Positions 1 to 8,838 of a DNA stretch of 64,000 bases are shown here, piece by piece. A program made the position numbers and the translations under genes. Under the pieces are notes generated by a model. The model searched no databases, was not told the origin of the DNA, and saw nothing but the letters and a program-made list of their open reading frames with translations. The stretch comes from Lysobacterales bacterium. GTDB lineage: Bacteria > Pseudomonadota > Gammaproteobacteria > Xanthomonadales > Rhodanobacteraceae. Within the stretch, counting starts at the first letter, position 1; each line of letters begins with the position of its first letter. The stretch spans positions 568,289 to 632,288 of the forward strand of contig JADKJL010000012.1 of NCBI GenBank assembly GCA_016721015.1. Direction: 5' to 3'.

Positions 1-326
1 ACAAGAAAGCACTGAGTCGTCGTTCGATCGCGCTGTATTTCTACACCGTGGATCGCCCGAGCGAGGAATTGGCCGACCCGCACTCGACGATCTACGTCGA
101 TCGCGCACTGCCGGAGCATTTCGTCGAGGAAAAAATCCTCGACGCGGCCGACATCGTGGAATTGAAGACGCTGCTGGCCCGGCGCGACCAGCACAATCAG
201 CGCCTCTATCGTGACATCACGCGCTTGTCGGCAGACCTTGAACAGGCGCGCAGTGCGCTCTACGCCGGGAACCTCGGTCGCTTGCGTTATCTGGCCAAGA
301 TCGTTCGTGAAAAGCTGCGGCGCTGA
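1..326 (+). CDS. C-terminal part of a probable 2OG-Fe(II) oxygenase-like protein (5' truncated)
   Basis: The reading frame is already open at the left edge, so the start lies outside the window; the GTG at 48 is only an internal codon. The visible part begins with a segment containing RRSIALYFYT, which resembles the end of the double-stranded beta-helix in 2OG-Fe(II)/phytanoyl-type oxygenases that act in glycan clusters. A charged, helical C-terminal tail follows. The iron-binding His/Asp residues are not in view, so the family call rests on one motif. The gene ends 37 bases before the MBOAT gene, suggesting one transcription unit for surface-polymer decoration. It could also be an unrelated glycan enzyme. 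Confidence 0.5.
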   Translation, partial: KKALSRRSIALYFYTVDRPSEELADPHSTIYVDRALPEHFVEEKILDAADIVELKTLLARRDQHNQRLYRDITRLSADLEQARSALYAGNLGRLRYLAKIVREKLRR

Positions 327-363
327 AATTCCGTCGCCGATGATCCAGGAAGGTTGAGCACGG

Positions 364-1767
364 ATGCTGTTCAACTCCTTTCATTTCGTCGTCTTCTTTG
401 TGGTCGTGCTTGCGCTGAACCAGTCGCTGAGGCGCTGGCCGGGCGCGCAGAAGCTGATGCTGCTGGCGGCAAGCTATTATTTCTACGGACAGTGGAACTG
501 GTTGTACCTGGTGCTGATCCTGTTTTCCACGGTGACCGACTACGCGATCGGCCTCGGCCTCGTGAAGGTCAGACGCCCGCGCCAATTGCTGGTCATCAGC
601 CTGATCGTCAATCTCGGCGTATTGTTCTTTTTCAAGTACGCAAACTGGACGATCGCCAACTGGAATGTCGTCGATTCGATGGTCGGTGGTGGCCTGGCGA
701 TCTCCCCGCTCGACCTGTTGCTGCCGGTGGGAATCTCGTTCTATACCTTCCAGAGCATGTCCTACACGCTTGATGTCTATCGTGGCGACAGCCCGCCCCG
801 GCGGAATTTCCTCGACTACTCGTTGTTCATCGCGTTCTTCCCGCAACTGGTCGCCGGCCCGATCGTGCGCGATGGCGAGTTTTTCCACGAACTGGACCGT
901 GATCGCCGCATCGATTTCGCAACGGTGCGTCAGGCACTGGTACTGATCGCGCTCGGCTACGTCAAGAAGGTCGCCGTCGCCGACAACCTTGCCGCTGTCG
1001 TCGATCCGGTATTCGACGCGACCATCGCGCAAGGCTTTTGGGACACCCTGCTGGCAATCTACGCGTTCGCCTTCCAGATCTACTGCGATTTTTCCGGCTA
1101 TACCGACATCGCCATTGGCTGCGCGCTCCTGCTCGGCTTCCGTTTTCCAAAAAACTTCAACTATCCCTATGTCGCCGAATCGATCCAGGATTTCTGGCGG
1201 CGCTGGCATATGACCCTGTCGCGCTGGTTGCGCGATTATCTGTACATCTCGCTCGGCGGAAACCGCAAGGGGCCTTCGCGCACGCGCATCAACCTGATGC
1301 TGACCATGCTGCTTGGCGGGCTCTGGCATGGCGCCAGCTGGAACTTCGTCATCTGGGGTGGCTTGCATGGCCTGTATCTCGCCGTCGAACGCGTGATCCA
1401 CAAGCGCTGGCCGGACTTGGACAGAAATACCCGCGGCGCGCGCATGCTGCGCGTCTTCATCACCTTCCATCTGGTCTGCTTCGCCTGGATCTTTTTCCGT
1501 GCGCACGACCTCGCCGGAGTGGAACGAATCCTGAGCGGCCTCGGCCACTTCAGCCTTGCCAATTTCGATCGTGATCGTCACCTGAGCCTGTGCATCGTCC
1601 TCGGCGGCCTGTGGTCGGCGCAGCTGCTTGGCAATGATGTCGGCATCAAGCAACGCATCAGCGAAAGCCAGGGGCCGCTATTCGTCTGCACGCTCACCGC
1701 CGCCATGCTGGCGCTGATCTGGTTTACGCCGACCACCAGCGCACCTTTCATCTACTTCCAGTTCTGA
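364..1767 (+). CDS. MBOAT family membrane O-acyltransferase (AlgI-like)
   Basis: This 467-residue multi-pass membrane protein belongs to the MBOAT family, which moves acyl (often acetyl) groups across the inner membrane onto extracytoplasmic polysaccharides. The N-terminus is strongly hydrophobic, with repeated membrane segments along its length. The diagnostic motif GLWHGASWNF holds the conserved His at about residue 322, and a second His follows in GGLHG at about 335. The middle segment with NFNYPY and DFWRRWHMTLSRWLRDYLY is also typical of AlgI/DltB-like members. An AGGAAGG sequence lies upstream of the ATG. The next gene has an exposed SGNH-like motif, the usual partner that completes acyl transfer outside the membrane. 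The target polymer is not known from this window. Confidence 0.92.
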   Translation: MLFNSFHFVVFFVVVLALNQSLRRWPGAQKLMLLAASYYFYGQWNWLYLVLILFSTVTDYAIGLGLVKVRRPRQLLVISLIVNLGVLFFFKYANWTIANWNVVDSMVGGGLAISPLDLLLPVGISFYTFQSMSYTLDVYRGDSPPRRNFLDYSLFIAFFPQLVAGPIVRDGEFFHELDRDRRIDFATVRQALVLIALGYVKKVAVADNLAAVVDPVFDATIAQGFWDTLLAIYAFAFQIYCDFSGYTDIAIGCALLLGFRFPKNFNYPYVAESIQDFWRRWHMTLSRWLRDYLYISLGGNRKGPSRTRINLMLTMLLGGLWHGASWNFVIWGGLHGLYLAVERVIHKRWPDLDRNTRGARMLRVFITFHLVCFAWIFFRAHDLAGVERILSGLGHFSLANFDRDRHLSLCIVLGGLWSAQLLGNDVGIKQRISESQGPLFVCTLTAAMLALIWFTPTTSAPFIYFQF

Positions 1768-1825
1768 TGATGCCGATGCCAACCCTTCCCGGCCGAGACT
1801 GGCCCATCCATCAAACCTCATTGCC

Positions 1826-2974
1826 ATGCGGCGCATTGCTCACATGATGCGCAAGATCGCCATCGTGCTGGCTCCGCTGCTGTTGCTGGCACTGATTGAG
1901 ATTGCATTCCGCCTCGGCGTATGGGAACCGCTGGCTGCCGCACAAAGCCACGCCGGCGCGAGCATCCGCCTGAAGCAGCGCGTGCTGGATCCTTCCCTGG
2001 CAAAAATCGATTTCGTTACATTGGGCAGTTCCCGACCCGAATATGGCATCGACCATGCGCGCATTGCAGCCGAGGCCAAGTCACATGGCTACATCCACGC
2101 CAACCTGAGCATGGCCGGCAGCCACTGGATGACGATCGGTGTGCTCTCCGCGTGGCTGCACGAACACCATCCGGAGATTCGCGGCGGCATCATCGCGCTG
2201 GCGGTTCAGGATCTCGCCTGGAAAAGTAACGGCTACTACGAATTGGGCATCGTGCAGCCCCTGCGAACGCCTTCCGGAGAACAATGGATCGAAACACGCA
2301 ATCCGTTTGATCGCACCCAGATCGACAGTTACGGCAGCCGCTTCGCCCTGTTTGAGTGGCGCGAGGATGTACGTGATTTTTTCGCCCATCCGATTTCACG
2401 ACTCAATCTATGGCGCAAGTCACCCGACAAGCCCGATTCCAACCGCCTGTTCGAAAACTCCGAGCTGACCGGCGACATGTGCCATTGGGGATTGAACTCG
2501 CTGGATGCCTGCGCCCGCGTCAACGCAGAACCGGACGCGCCTGCAGGGCTGAAAAACCAGTGCAGCCAAATCATCGAGACCCTCAACGAAATGCCTGACT
2601 ACGCCGAACTTGCGAAGCAGAATCCGGTTCCACAGTTCATGCAGGAAACCCGCGATCTGACCCGTCGCCAACTGCGCGAACTGGACTGGCCGATGCCGCC
2701 GGTCGTTGTTCTCATGCCCATGCCGAAAATCTGGTTCAGCAATGCCCATGCGTCGGGCTGGCATCAATGGGCCCTGGATATCCTGCAACCCCTCGATGCG
2801 GAAGGCAGCATCCATCTGATTGATGCCACCACTTTCTTTGATGACCAGGTCGACGGTGCTTGCAGCGAGTTTGCCGATTTCTATCACCAAAATGCCAAAG
2901 GTCGCGCCGCGCTGATGGACTCGTTACTACCCAAGCTTGATCTTCGCTTGTATCAAGCGCCAGCGAAAGACTGA
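1826..2974 (+). CDS. membrane-anchored SGNH-like protein, probable acyltransfer partner
   Basis: The protein has 382 residues, with one hydrophobic N-terminal segment (about residues 8-25) and a large, presumably periplasmic domain. Near residue 70 it carries LGSSRPEYGID, which looks like the Gly-x-Ser block I of SGNH/GDSL hydrolases, as in the AlgX/AlgJ/DltD-type partners of MBOAT proteins. A classical DxxH block was not clearly placed; candidate DFYHQ residues lie near the end. It follows the MBOAT gene by 58 bases on the same strand, which supports a joint role in polymer O-acylation. An alternative ATG at 1844 is possible; neither start has a clear ribosome binding site. Confidence 0.6.
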   Translation: MRRIAHMMRKIAIVLAPLLLLALIEIAFRLGVWEPLAAAQSHAGASIRLKQRVLDPSLAKIDFVTLGSSRPEYGIDHARIAAEAKSHGYIHANLSMAGSHWMTIGVLSAWLHEHHPEIRGGIIALAVQDLAWKSNGYYELGIVQPLRTPSGEQWIETRNPFDRTQIDSYGSRFALFEWREDVRDFFAHPISRLNLWRKSPDKPDSNRLFENSELTGDMCHWGLNSLDACARVNAEPDAPAGLKNQCSQIIETLNEMPDYAELAKQNPVPQFMQETRDLTRRQLRELDWPMPPVVVLMPMPKIWFSNAHASGWHQWALDILQPLDAEGSIHLIDATTFFDDQVDGACSEFADFYHQNAKGRAALMDSLLPKLDLRLYQAPAKD

Positions 2975-3191
2975 ACGGCAAAGCGGTCGGAACGAGTGTC
3001 TTCGCAGTGGAAGGAAGCTCAAAGGCAAGCGCTTCCAGGTCGTTCACGTTTTGACGGATAACACCGATGGCGTGCACTGCAGCCCGCGGATTGGAAAATC
3101 CCTTTCGCGTTGACCATGGACTCGCCACGGAATCCCGGTTTCACGGACAATAGGGCATCACTCTCCAATCGCAGCGGAAAAGCCACCCCAG

Positions 3192-3968
3192 ATGGATATC
3201 ACCAAAATCACCGAAAAATCAGATGCGTTCGCCGGCAAGCTCGAATCGCTGAAGAGTGAACTAGCACCGCAGGACTATGGCTGGTATCCATACGGGACTC
3301 TTTCCAACTTCCACCATATGGGCCGGTTGCTGACGGGCTCAAACCGTCGCCTGCTGGATTTGATTGGGTCCGCGCCCGTTGCCGACATAGGCGCCGCCGA
3401 TGGCGATTCGGCGTTCTTTCTTGAGAGCCTTGGGTATGACGCGCATGTCGTCGACTATGCACCGACAAATTTCAACAGCTGCCGTGGTGTGCGCCTGCTC
3501 AAGGAAGCACTGGAATCCAAGGTGACAATTCATGAAGTCGATCTTGATGCTCAATTTGACCTGCCCGGCGAGAATTACGGGCTCGCCTTGTTCATGGGTA
3601 TCCTCTACCACCTGAAGAACCCGTACAGCGCCCTGGAAAGCCTGGCACGAAATGCCCGTCATGCCGTGATCAGCACCCGGATATCCCGTTTCAACACGGC
3701 GTCCGGCAGCTTGGGCAATGCTGGGGTCAACCGTGAGCGCGTCGAGCTGCAGAGCATTCCCTGCGCGTATCTGGTCGCACCGACCGAAACCAACAACGAC
3801 CCAACCAATTACTGGATATTTTCCGAGGCTGGGCTGCGCCGGATCCTCGATCGAACCGGTTGGAGTGTTCTCGATTTCATGACGGTGGGAAACACGGCTG
3901 ACTCAGATCCCGCCAGCAACCAGGGCGATGAGCGCGCTTTTTGCCTCGTGAAAAGCCGGCACTTCTAG
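3192..3968 (+). CDS. class I SAM-dependent methyltransferase
   Basis: This is a 258-residue Rossmann-fold methyltransferase. The glycine-rich SAM-binding motif I is VADIGAADGD at about residues 61-70. An acidic residue follows after beta-2 (HVVDYAP), and the later GILYHLKNPY segment resembles DUF1698/CmoB-type and glycan-cluster methyltransferases. The C-terminal part (NYWIFSEAGLRRIL) is typical of enzymes that methylate sugars or small metabolites. The substrate cannot be read from sequence. It sits between the acylation genes and a second methyltransferase, so a role in finishing or capping a surface glycan is plausible but inferred. Confidence 0.8.
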   Translation: MDITKITEKSDAFAGKLESLKSELAPQDYGWYPYGTLSNFHHMGRLLTGSNRRLLDLIGSAPVADIGAADGDSAFFLESLGYDAHVVDYAPTNFNSCRGVRLLKEALESKVTIHEVDLDAQFDLPGENYGLALFMGILYHLKNPYSALESLARNARHAVISTRISRFNTASGSLGNAGVNRERVELQSIPCAYLVAPTETNNDPTNYWIFSEAGLRRILDRTGWSVLDFMTVGNTADSDPASNQGDERAFCLVKSRHF

Positions 3969-4158
3969 ACCAGACCCGGGCAATACCAGCAACCTGGCCG
4001 GTAAAGCCCTGGAAACCAGGCATCTGTGCCCACGTAGGAGAATGGCTAACTGCTAACTGTTGCGCGCCGGTACGCCTTAGCCGCTGGGCAACGCGCCACC
4101 CACTGAAATAGGCCCAGGTATTGCCGGCACCGCGAAATCGGAATCAAAGGTTGAGTTG

Positions 4159-4968
4159 ATGAATCCAGTCCCCCTTTCCGTTGACGAATTCTCCCGCCTG
4201 TTCGACGCCCACGGAGCGACCGATCACAACTATCTTGCACGCCACTATCCGCGCTTTGTTTCGACGCTCAGTGAATTTGCCTCCACCTGCGACAACGCAC
4301 GTGGCGTCAAGGTCCTGGATGTCGGTGCGCACTGGCTGCATCAATCGGTGTTGTGGCGAATGGCCGGCTTCGAGGTCAGTGCACTGGATCTTCCGGTCAC
4401 CTTCGAGCTGGGCGGTGTGCAGTCACTGGCGCGCGAAATGGACATTGCGCTGATTGCCTGCGCCGATCTGCAGGCAGCGGATGCGCTCGAGGTCATCGCC
4501 GATTCCAGCATCCACGTAGTCCTTTTCACCGAGATCATCGAGCACATCACGTTCAATCCGGTGCGTTTCTGGAAACAGATCCATCGCATCCTCGCGCCGG
4601 GCGGCCGCATCGTCATCACCACGCCCAACTATTACGCCTGGCACGGACGCGCATGGGCTCTGCTGCGGTTTCTTGGTGGAAATGGAGGCGGCATCAAGGT
4701 CGATGACATCCTCCACAAACACACCTACAGTCATCATTGGCATGAGTTCAGCCTGGCTGAGCTGATCCGTTATTTCTCCCTGCTGTCGCCTGACTTCACG
4801 ATCGTCAAGGCAAAGCACATGCGCAACTATGCGCGCGATGCGAGGACACGCGGAAGAGGCATGCTGAGCGGGACGCTTGAGACACTCCCCATCCTGCGTC
4901 CCAACCTGCATCTCGAAATCGAGCTGCGCTCGAAGGATTGTGGCATCGTGATCGAACCAGGTTGGTAG
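4159..4968 (+). CDS. class I SAM-dependent methyltransferase
   Basis: This is a 269-residue methyltransferase with a motif I-like VLDVGAHWL (about residues 50-58), an acidic post-beta-2 position (SALDLP), FTEIIEHI as motif post-I, and PGGRIVITTPN, which is highly typical of Methyltransf_11/23 enzymes. Motif I has AHW where most family members have Gly-x-Gly, so SAM binding deserves a check. The ATG at 4159 is preferred over the TTG at 4156 because an AAAGG lies about 8 bases upstream. It is the last gene of the putative glycan cluster and is followed by a long inverted repeat. Confidence 0.8.
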   Translation: MNPVPLSVDEFSRLFDAHGATDHNYLARHYPRFVSTLSEFASTCDNARGVKVLDVGAHWLHQSVLWRMAGFEVSALDLPVTFELGGVQSLAREMDIALIACADLQAADALEVIADSSIHVVLFTEIIEHITFNPVRFWKQIHRILAPGGRIVITTPNYYAWHGRAWALLRFLGGNGGGIKVDDILHKHTYSHHWHEFSLAELIRYFSLLSPDFTIVKAKHMRNYARDARTRGRGMLSGTLETLPILRPNLHLEIELRSKDCGIVIEPGW

Positions 4969-5003
4969 CTTACGAGTGAATCTGCTCGCACATCGGTGAA
5001 CCC

Positions 5004-5072
5004 GTAGGAGCCCGTTTACGGACGAGCTTTGGGCCAAGTCAGTCAAGAGCTCGCCCGTAAACGGGCTCCTAC
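5004..5072. repeat. long imperfect inverted repeat, REP/terminator-like
   Basis: The left arm (5004-5030) begins GTAGGAGCCCGTTTACGG and the right arm (5045-5072) ends CCGTAAACGGGCTCCTAC. The arms pair over about 25 bases around a 14-base loop. It lies between the convergent ends of the methyltransferase gene and tsaB, where a bidirectional terminator is expected. The arm sequence resembles dispersed REP palindromes and differs from the GTGGGAGCGACTTC family found elsewhere in the window. Confidence 0.75.
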
Positions 5073-5151
5073 AGAAATCAACTCAACTCTCATGCAGCTT
5101 CTGGATTGCGAAGGGATCTTGCAATCGAGCAAGCTCGATCCGCACAGACGA

Positions 5152-5847
5152 TCAATGACGAGCTTGCTGGCGCTCTTCGATGGTCATCGCCACCTTGTCG
5201 CGCAGATAAACCGGCAAGGCGAGTTCGGGCGCGAGGCCGTGACCGGCCATGAACTCACGGGCTGCGAGACGGGCGATGGCGGTGGCCTGGGGATAGCATC
5301 GTCCCCTCGCCGAGGCCGGTGCGGCGCCCAAACGCAGGCGAATCATTTCGGCGTAGCTGTCCCAACCGCTGCCGATCACATGCCAGGAGTGACCGCCCGG
5401 CAGCTTCAGCATCTCGGCCGAACCGACGTGTTCCGCACCGATGGCCTCGACCAGGCCATCCGCACTGCGACGAAAGGTTCCGCTGTAGATTTCGCCCATG
5501 CGCGCATCGATCACGGCGAGGATCGGGTTGGCGTCGACCGGCGCATCACAGGCCAGCGCGGCCAGCGAGGAAACCGGAACGACTGGAAGATCCAGTGCCA
5601 GCGCGATGCCTTGCGCCGCCGAAATCGCCAGCCGCACACCGGTGAACGCGCCCGGTCCGCGGCCGACCGCGATCACATCGAGTTGGCGTCGCGAAATGCC
5701 GGCTTCGGCCAGCACTTCCTCGCACATCGGCAGCAGCAGCTCGGCATGTCGACGCGGAGCGAATTCGCTGCGCGTGATCAGCTCGCCGTTGCAAGCAAGA
5801 GCGACCGAGCAGGATTCCGTGGAGGTTTCGATGGCGAGCAGGTTCAT
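5152..5847 (-). CDS. tsaB: tRNA threonylcarbamoyladenosine biosynthesis protein TsaB
   Basis: TsaB is the non-catalytic ASKHA-fold partner of TsaD in the complex that makes t6A37 in ANN-decoding tRNAs. The 231-residue protein starts LLAIETSTESCSVAL and has the family blocks RRHAELLLPM and GRGPGAFTGVR. Its length matches bacterial TsaB. The start overlaps the creD stop by 4 bases (ATGA), so the two are translationally coupled. An essential tRNA-modification gene downstream of creD is an accessory arrangement rather than an obvious functional unit. Confidence 0.95.
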   Translation of the reverse strand: MNLLAIETSTESCSVALACNGELITRSEFAPRRHAELLLPMCEEVLAEAGISRRQLDVIAVGRGPGAFTGVRLAISAAQGIALALDLPVVPVSSLAALACDAPVDANPILAVIDARMGEIYSGTFRRSADGLVEAIGAEHVGSAEMLKLPGGHSWHVIGSGWDSYAEMIRLRLGAAPASARGRCYPQATAIARLAAREFMAGHGLAPELALPVYLRDKVAMTIEERQQARH

Positions 5848-7181
5848 GACGACATTCTACCTGTCGAGTCGGCGGACTCGCCGAGGCCATACCAATCGAT
5901 GCGCCGGGTCAGGAACATCAGAGCGCCGATGGCCACGAGCAGGGCGATCGCACCCATCAGCAAGGAATACTGCTCGCTGATAACGAGGCCGTAGAGCAGC
6001 ACATAGACCAATGCCAGCAGGGCGCCGAGAGTGGCGCCTGCCTGGCGGCTGCTCGCGGCGGCCGTGGCGTATCCGCCGATGATGGCAACCACGGCAAGCG
6101 CGGCGACGGCGTAGGCCCAGGCAAAACCAATCTGCTCGGACAGCGCCAGCAAGACCACATAGAACGTGCACAAGGCCAGGCCGACCATCAGGTATTGCAC
6201 CGGATGCACGCGCCAGCGCCCAAGTGCTTCGAACAGGAACAGGGCGACGAAACTCAAGGCGATGAAGAGGATGCCGTACTTGCCGGCGCGCTCGTTGCGC
6301 TGATAGGTGCCCACCGGCTGGTAGAGCTCGACGCCGAAGGCCGACTGCTGCAAGGCCGCCGGATCGAGCTCGCTGAGGAAGCCTTGCTGGCCATAGCCGC
6401 GATTGAGATCGAGCACCTGCCAGTGGGCGTCGAATCCGTTTGTCGTTTCGGCATGGCTGGCCGGCAGGAAAGCGCCGGCAAATCCCGGATCAGGCCAGCT
6501 TCCGGACAAGTCGACCTCGCTGCGCCGGGCGGTCGGCAAAAAGCTGATCGCAGCGGTTCCGGCCAGATGCATGTCGAACGAAAAATCATGGGTCGCCGCA
6601 CTGGACTGCGCATCGATCGGCCAGCCGACTTCGGTTGCCGAGATACCGCGGACGCCATCACTCACCGGGCCAAAAATCGCATCCGTGCCATCGATCCTCA
6701 GCGCCGAAAGACTGCGGATGCCGCGCACATCGGACACCGGCATGCGCAACACCGCCCTCGCCCACTGCGGCTCACGACCCTGACTGGCCAGCGCGGTGAT
6801 TGCCTCGCGGCGAAACTGCCCGCTGAAACCCAGGCTCGCCGTATAGACCGGCGTCGCATAGATGCCGTAGCGGCGGATCTCGGTGGCCAGGGTGCCCTTG
6901 ATCAGCAAGGTCTCGGGCAATACAAAGCGCCATTCCTCGCTGCTGATCCAGCCTTTCTCGCTTTGCGTCTGCCAGCGCACGGGCACCATCAGCACCGGGC
7001 CGCCGACAATTTGCGCAGCACCCCAGCGCTCGGCAATCTTCGCCTGCGCTTCGCCTTCCAGTCCTCGCCGCTCGCCGATCAGACTTTGCACCTGGACCAG
7101 CGGTATCAACATGAGCAAGGCCAGCAGCCCTACCCCCATCGCCTTGAACGTGATGCCTTGAGTCCAGTTGCGCACCTGCAT
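5844..7181 (-). CDS. creD: CreD family inner membrane protein
   Basis: This is a 445-residue protein of the CreD family, inner-membrane proteins linked in other bacteria to the CreBC regulon and to beta-lactam/colicin stress. It has one N-terminal membrane segment (about residues 9-28), a large periplasmic part and a C-terminal cluster of about five membrane segments. Family blocks include ERRGLEGEAQ, GGPVLMVPV, FLFEALGRWRVHPVQYLMVG and GYATAA. The ATG at 7181 is chosen because AAGGGG stands about 7 bases upstream; an in-frame start further up (7232) would add 17 non-conserved residues. No creBC genes are visible. It lies downstream of the FUSC gene on the same strand. Confidence 0.92.
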   Translation of the reverse strand: MQVRNWTQGITFKAMGVGLLALLMLIPLVQVQSLIGERRGLEGEAQAKIAERWGAAQIVGGPVLMVPVRWQTQSEKGWISSEEWRFVLPETLLIKGTLATEIRRYGIYATPVYTASLGFSGQFRREAITALASQGREPQWARAVLRMPVSDVRGIRSLSALRIDGTDAIFGPVSDGVRGISATEVGWPIDAQSSAATHDFSFDMHLAGTAAISFLPTARRSEVDLSGSWPDPGFAGAFLPASHAETTNGFDAHWQVLDLNRGYGQQGFLSELDPAALQQSAFGVELYQPVGTYQRNERAGKYGILFIALSFVALFLFEALGRWRVHPVQYLMVGLALCTFYVVLLALSEQIGFAWAYAVAALAVVAIIGGYATAAASSRQAGATLGALLALVYVLLYGLVISEQYSLLMGAIALLVAIGALMFLTRRIDWYGLGESADSTGRMSS

Positions 7182-7270
7182 GATCGTCCCCTTCCGATTG
7201 GTCGCCACCATTGGGCGCTCATCGAAAGACATGTCGCGGATCAGATCGGGCCGATTGCGGGCAATCGGCG

Positions 7271-8680
7271 TCAGCGGTCTGACCGGGCATCCACGGAATC
7301 TTCCGGACGATCGTGTTCCAACGCCGCGCGCAGCTCGCCGAGTGCCGCTTCGATGGCAGCAGGTTCGCGCAGTGCCTTGCGCGTGCGACCGATGGCCTGA
7401 CGCACCTCACGGGGTGTGCGACCGCTTTCGATCAGGGCCACAGCGGGCTCACGGCAGGCAACCAGGCTATCGATCCAGTTCGCCGGTTGTGGTTGATGCG
7501 AACGCCGGGTCGCCCAGCGCGTCGCCCGGAATGCCGGAGCAACGCTTTCGACCTGCGTGATCGCCGCCACGAATGCCGCGCCGGAACCCGGCGCGTTCGC
7601 CGGATCAAGTGCCGCGCTGAACTGCTCCAGCGCATCGGCAATCCGCCTACGCAGCACGTGCCTCGATCGCACCGGCCACACGAACCATGCCGAGACCACG
7701 CCGAGAATCGCGCCAATGATGATTTCCTGCATGCGCAAGACGAGGATCTGGCCCGCGGATTGACCTTCGAAACCTTGCAACAAGGCCATTGCCACCGTGA
7801 TGAACAACGCCCACCACGCATACGAAATCGGACGCAGCCACATGCCGAGGAAAACCGCCAGCAGGATCAGCATCACCGTGGTCGCGTCATGCGCGCCAAC
7901 CTGCGCCGTGACCGTCAGTGCCAACAGGGTGCCGACCATCGCACCAAGCACACGCAATACACTTTTGTAGGCGACATCGAGGCGACCCTGATTGCCTGCG
8001 TTGACGATGTACGCGGTAAGCACAACCCAGACCCAGCGCTCCGCGAAAAACACGTAGCCGACGACAAACGCCGCGGCCAGCGCGACCATCATCTGCACGG
8101 CCATGCGCGTGCTCGCGACCGGGCGCAACGACTGCGTCGGTTCAACCCGGGCAATCGGGACCGGCGCGCTGCGCACGGGTGGCAGCCAGTACATCCTTCG
8201 ACCCAACGCGTGGAACACAGCCACCCAGAGCAAGGCGAGCAAGGCGACGATGATCGGAACCAGCGCGGCCATCGGTTGGGCAAAGCGCGCCGATGGCGTG
8301 TACGGGGTGATCAGGATCACGATGAACGGCAAGCCGATCAGGGAGCCAGCACGGCGCGGGCCAGGCCCGAACCGCCGCATCCAGATCGAGAGGCCCATGC
8401 CCGCGACAAAGACGATCGCCCCGATCCATGCTTCGTGGCGCAGCAGCATGGCCACCGCCAGCGCGGCCAGGCTGACGATCGGCAGAATCACCGCCGCTTC
8501 CAGGCGGCCGCGCAAATCATGATCCAGGTGACTGCGCGAAAGCGAATAGGCCAGCACGACGGCCAGCGTCAGCGGCCCCTGCTCCGGATCGATGGCCAGC
8601 GTGCAGGCCATCGTCGCAAGTGCCGCCAGCATGGTCAGCACGGCCTCGCGCAACGCATCGAGAATCGGGGCAAGCCTCAA
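7271..8680 (-). CDS. FUSC family membrane protein (putative aromatic/xenobiotic efflux)
   Basis: The 469-residue protein has two blocks of membrane segments (about residues 10-150 and 190-330) and a cytosolic C-terminal part rich in Arg and Glu. This is the layout of fusaric-acid-resistance/YccS-like (FUSC) proteins. The second block (WVWVVLTAYIVNAGN, MLRPISYAWWALFITVAMALL) has the character of the FUSC_2 domain. The only start compatible with the upstream in-frame stop near 8687 and the full hydrophobic N-terminus is TTG at 8680, with GGAG about 10 bases upstream; the ATG at residue 17 would cut into the first membrane segment. Substrate unknown. A gap of 89 bases separates it from creD. Confidence 0.8.
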   Translation of the reverse strand: MRLAPILDALREAVLTMLAALATMACTLAIDPEQGPLTLAVVLAYSLSRSHLDHDLRGRLEAAVILPIVSLAALAVAMLLRHEAWIGAIVFVAGMGLSIWMRRFGPGPRRAGSLIGLPFIVILITPYTPSARFAQPMAALVPIIVALLALLWVAVFHALGRRMYWLPPVRSAPVPIARVEPTQSLRPVASTRMAVQMMVALAAAFVVGYVFFAERWVWVVLTAYIVNAGNQGRLDVAYKSVLRVLGAMVGTLLALTVTAQVGAHDATTVMLILLAVFLGMWLRPISYAWWALFITVAMALLQGFEGQSAGQILVLRMQEIIIGAILGVVSAWFVWPVRSRHVLRRRIADALEQFSAALDPANAPGSGAAFVAAITQVESVAPAFRATRWATRRSHQPQPANWIDSLVACREPAVALIESGRTPREVRQAIGRTRKALREPAAIEAALGELRAALEHDRPEDSVDARSDR

Positions 8681-8838
8681 CGACGATCACTCCATCCAGC
8701 TTCCGCAAGGCACCCCGCAAGTCGCTCGGCAGCAAGGTGCGCATCGCATCATGCCTGATCACACCCTGGCCGTTCCATGCTCCGGCGCTGAACTCCGCGA
8801 ACGCGCTTGCTCACCCTGCAAGGACGGGATCCAGACGC

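Noticed and set aside
217..1653. A 478-codon frame antisense to the MBOAT gene
   Set aside because: Same GC-shadow effect; the plus-strand protein is a clear family member.
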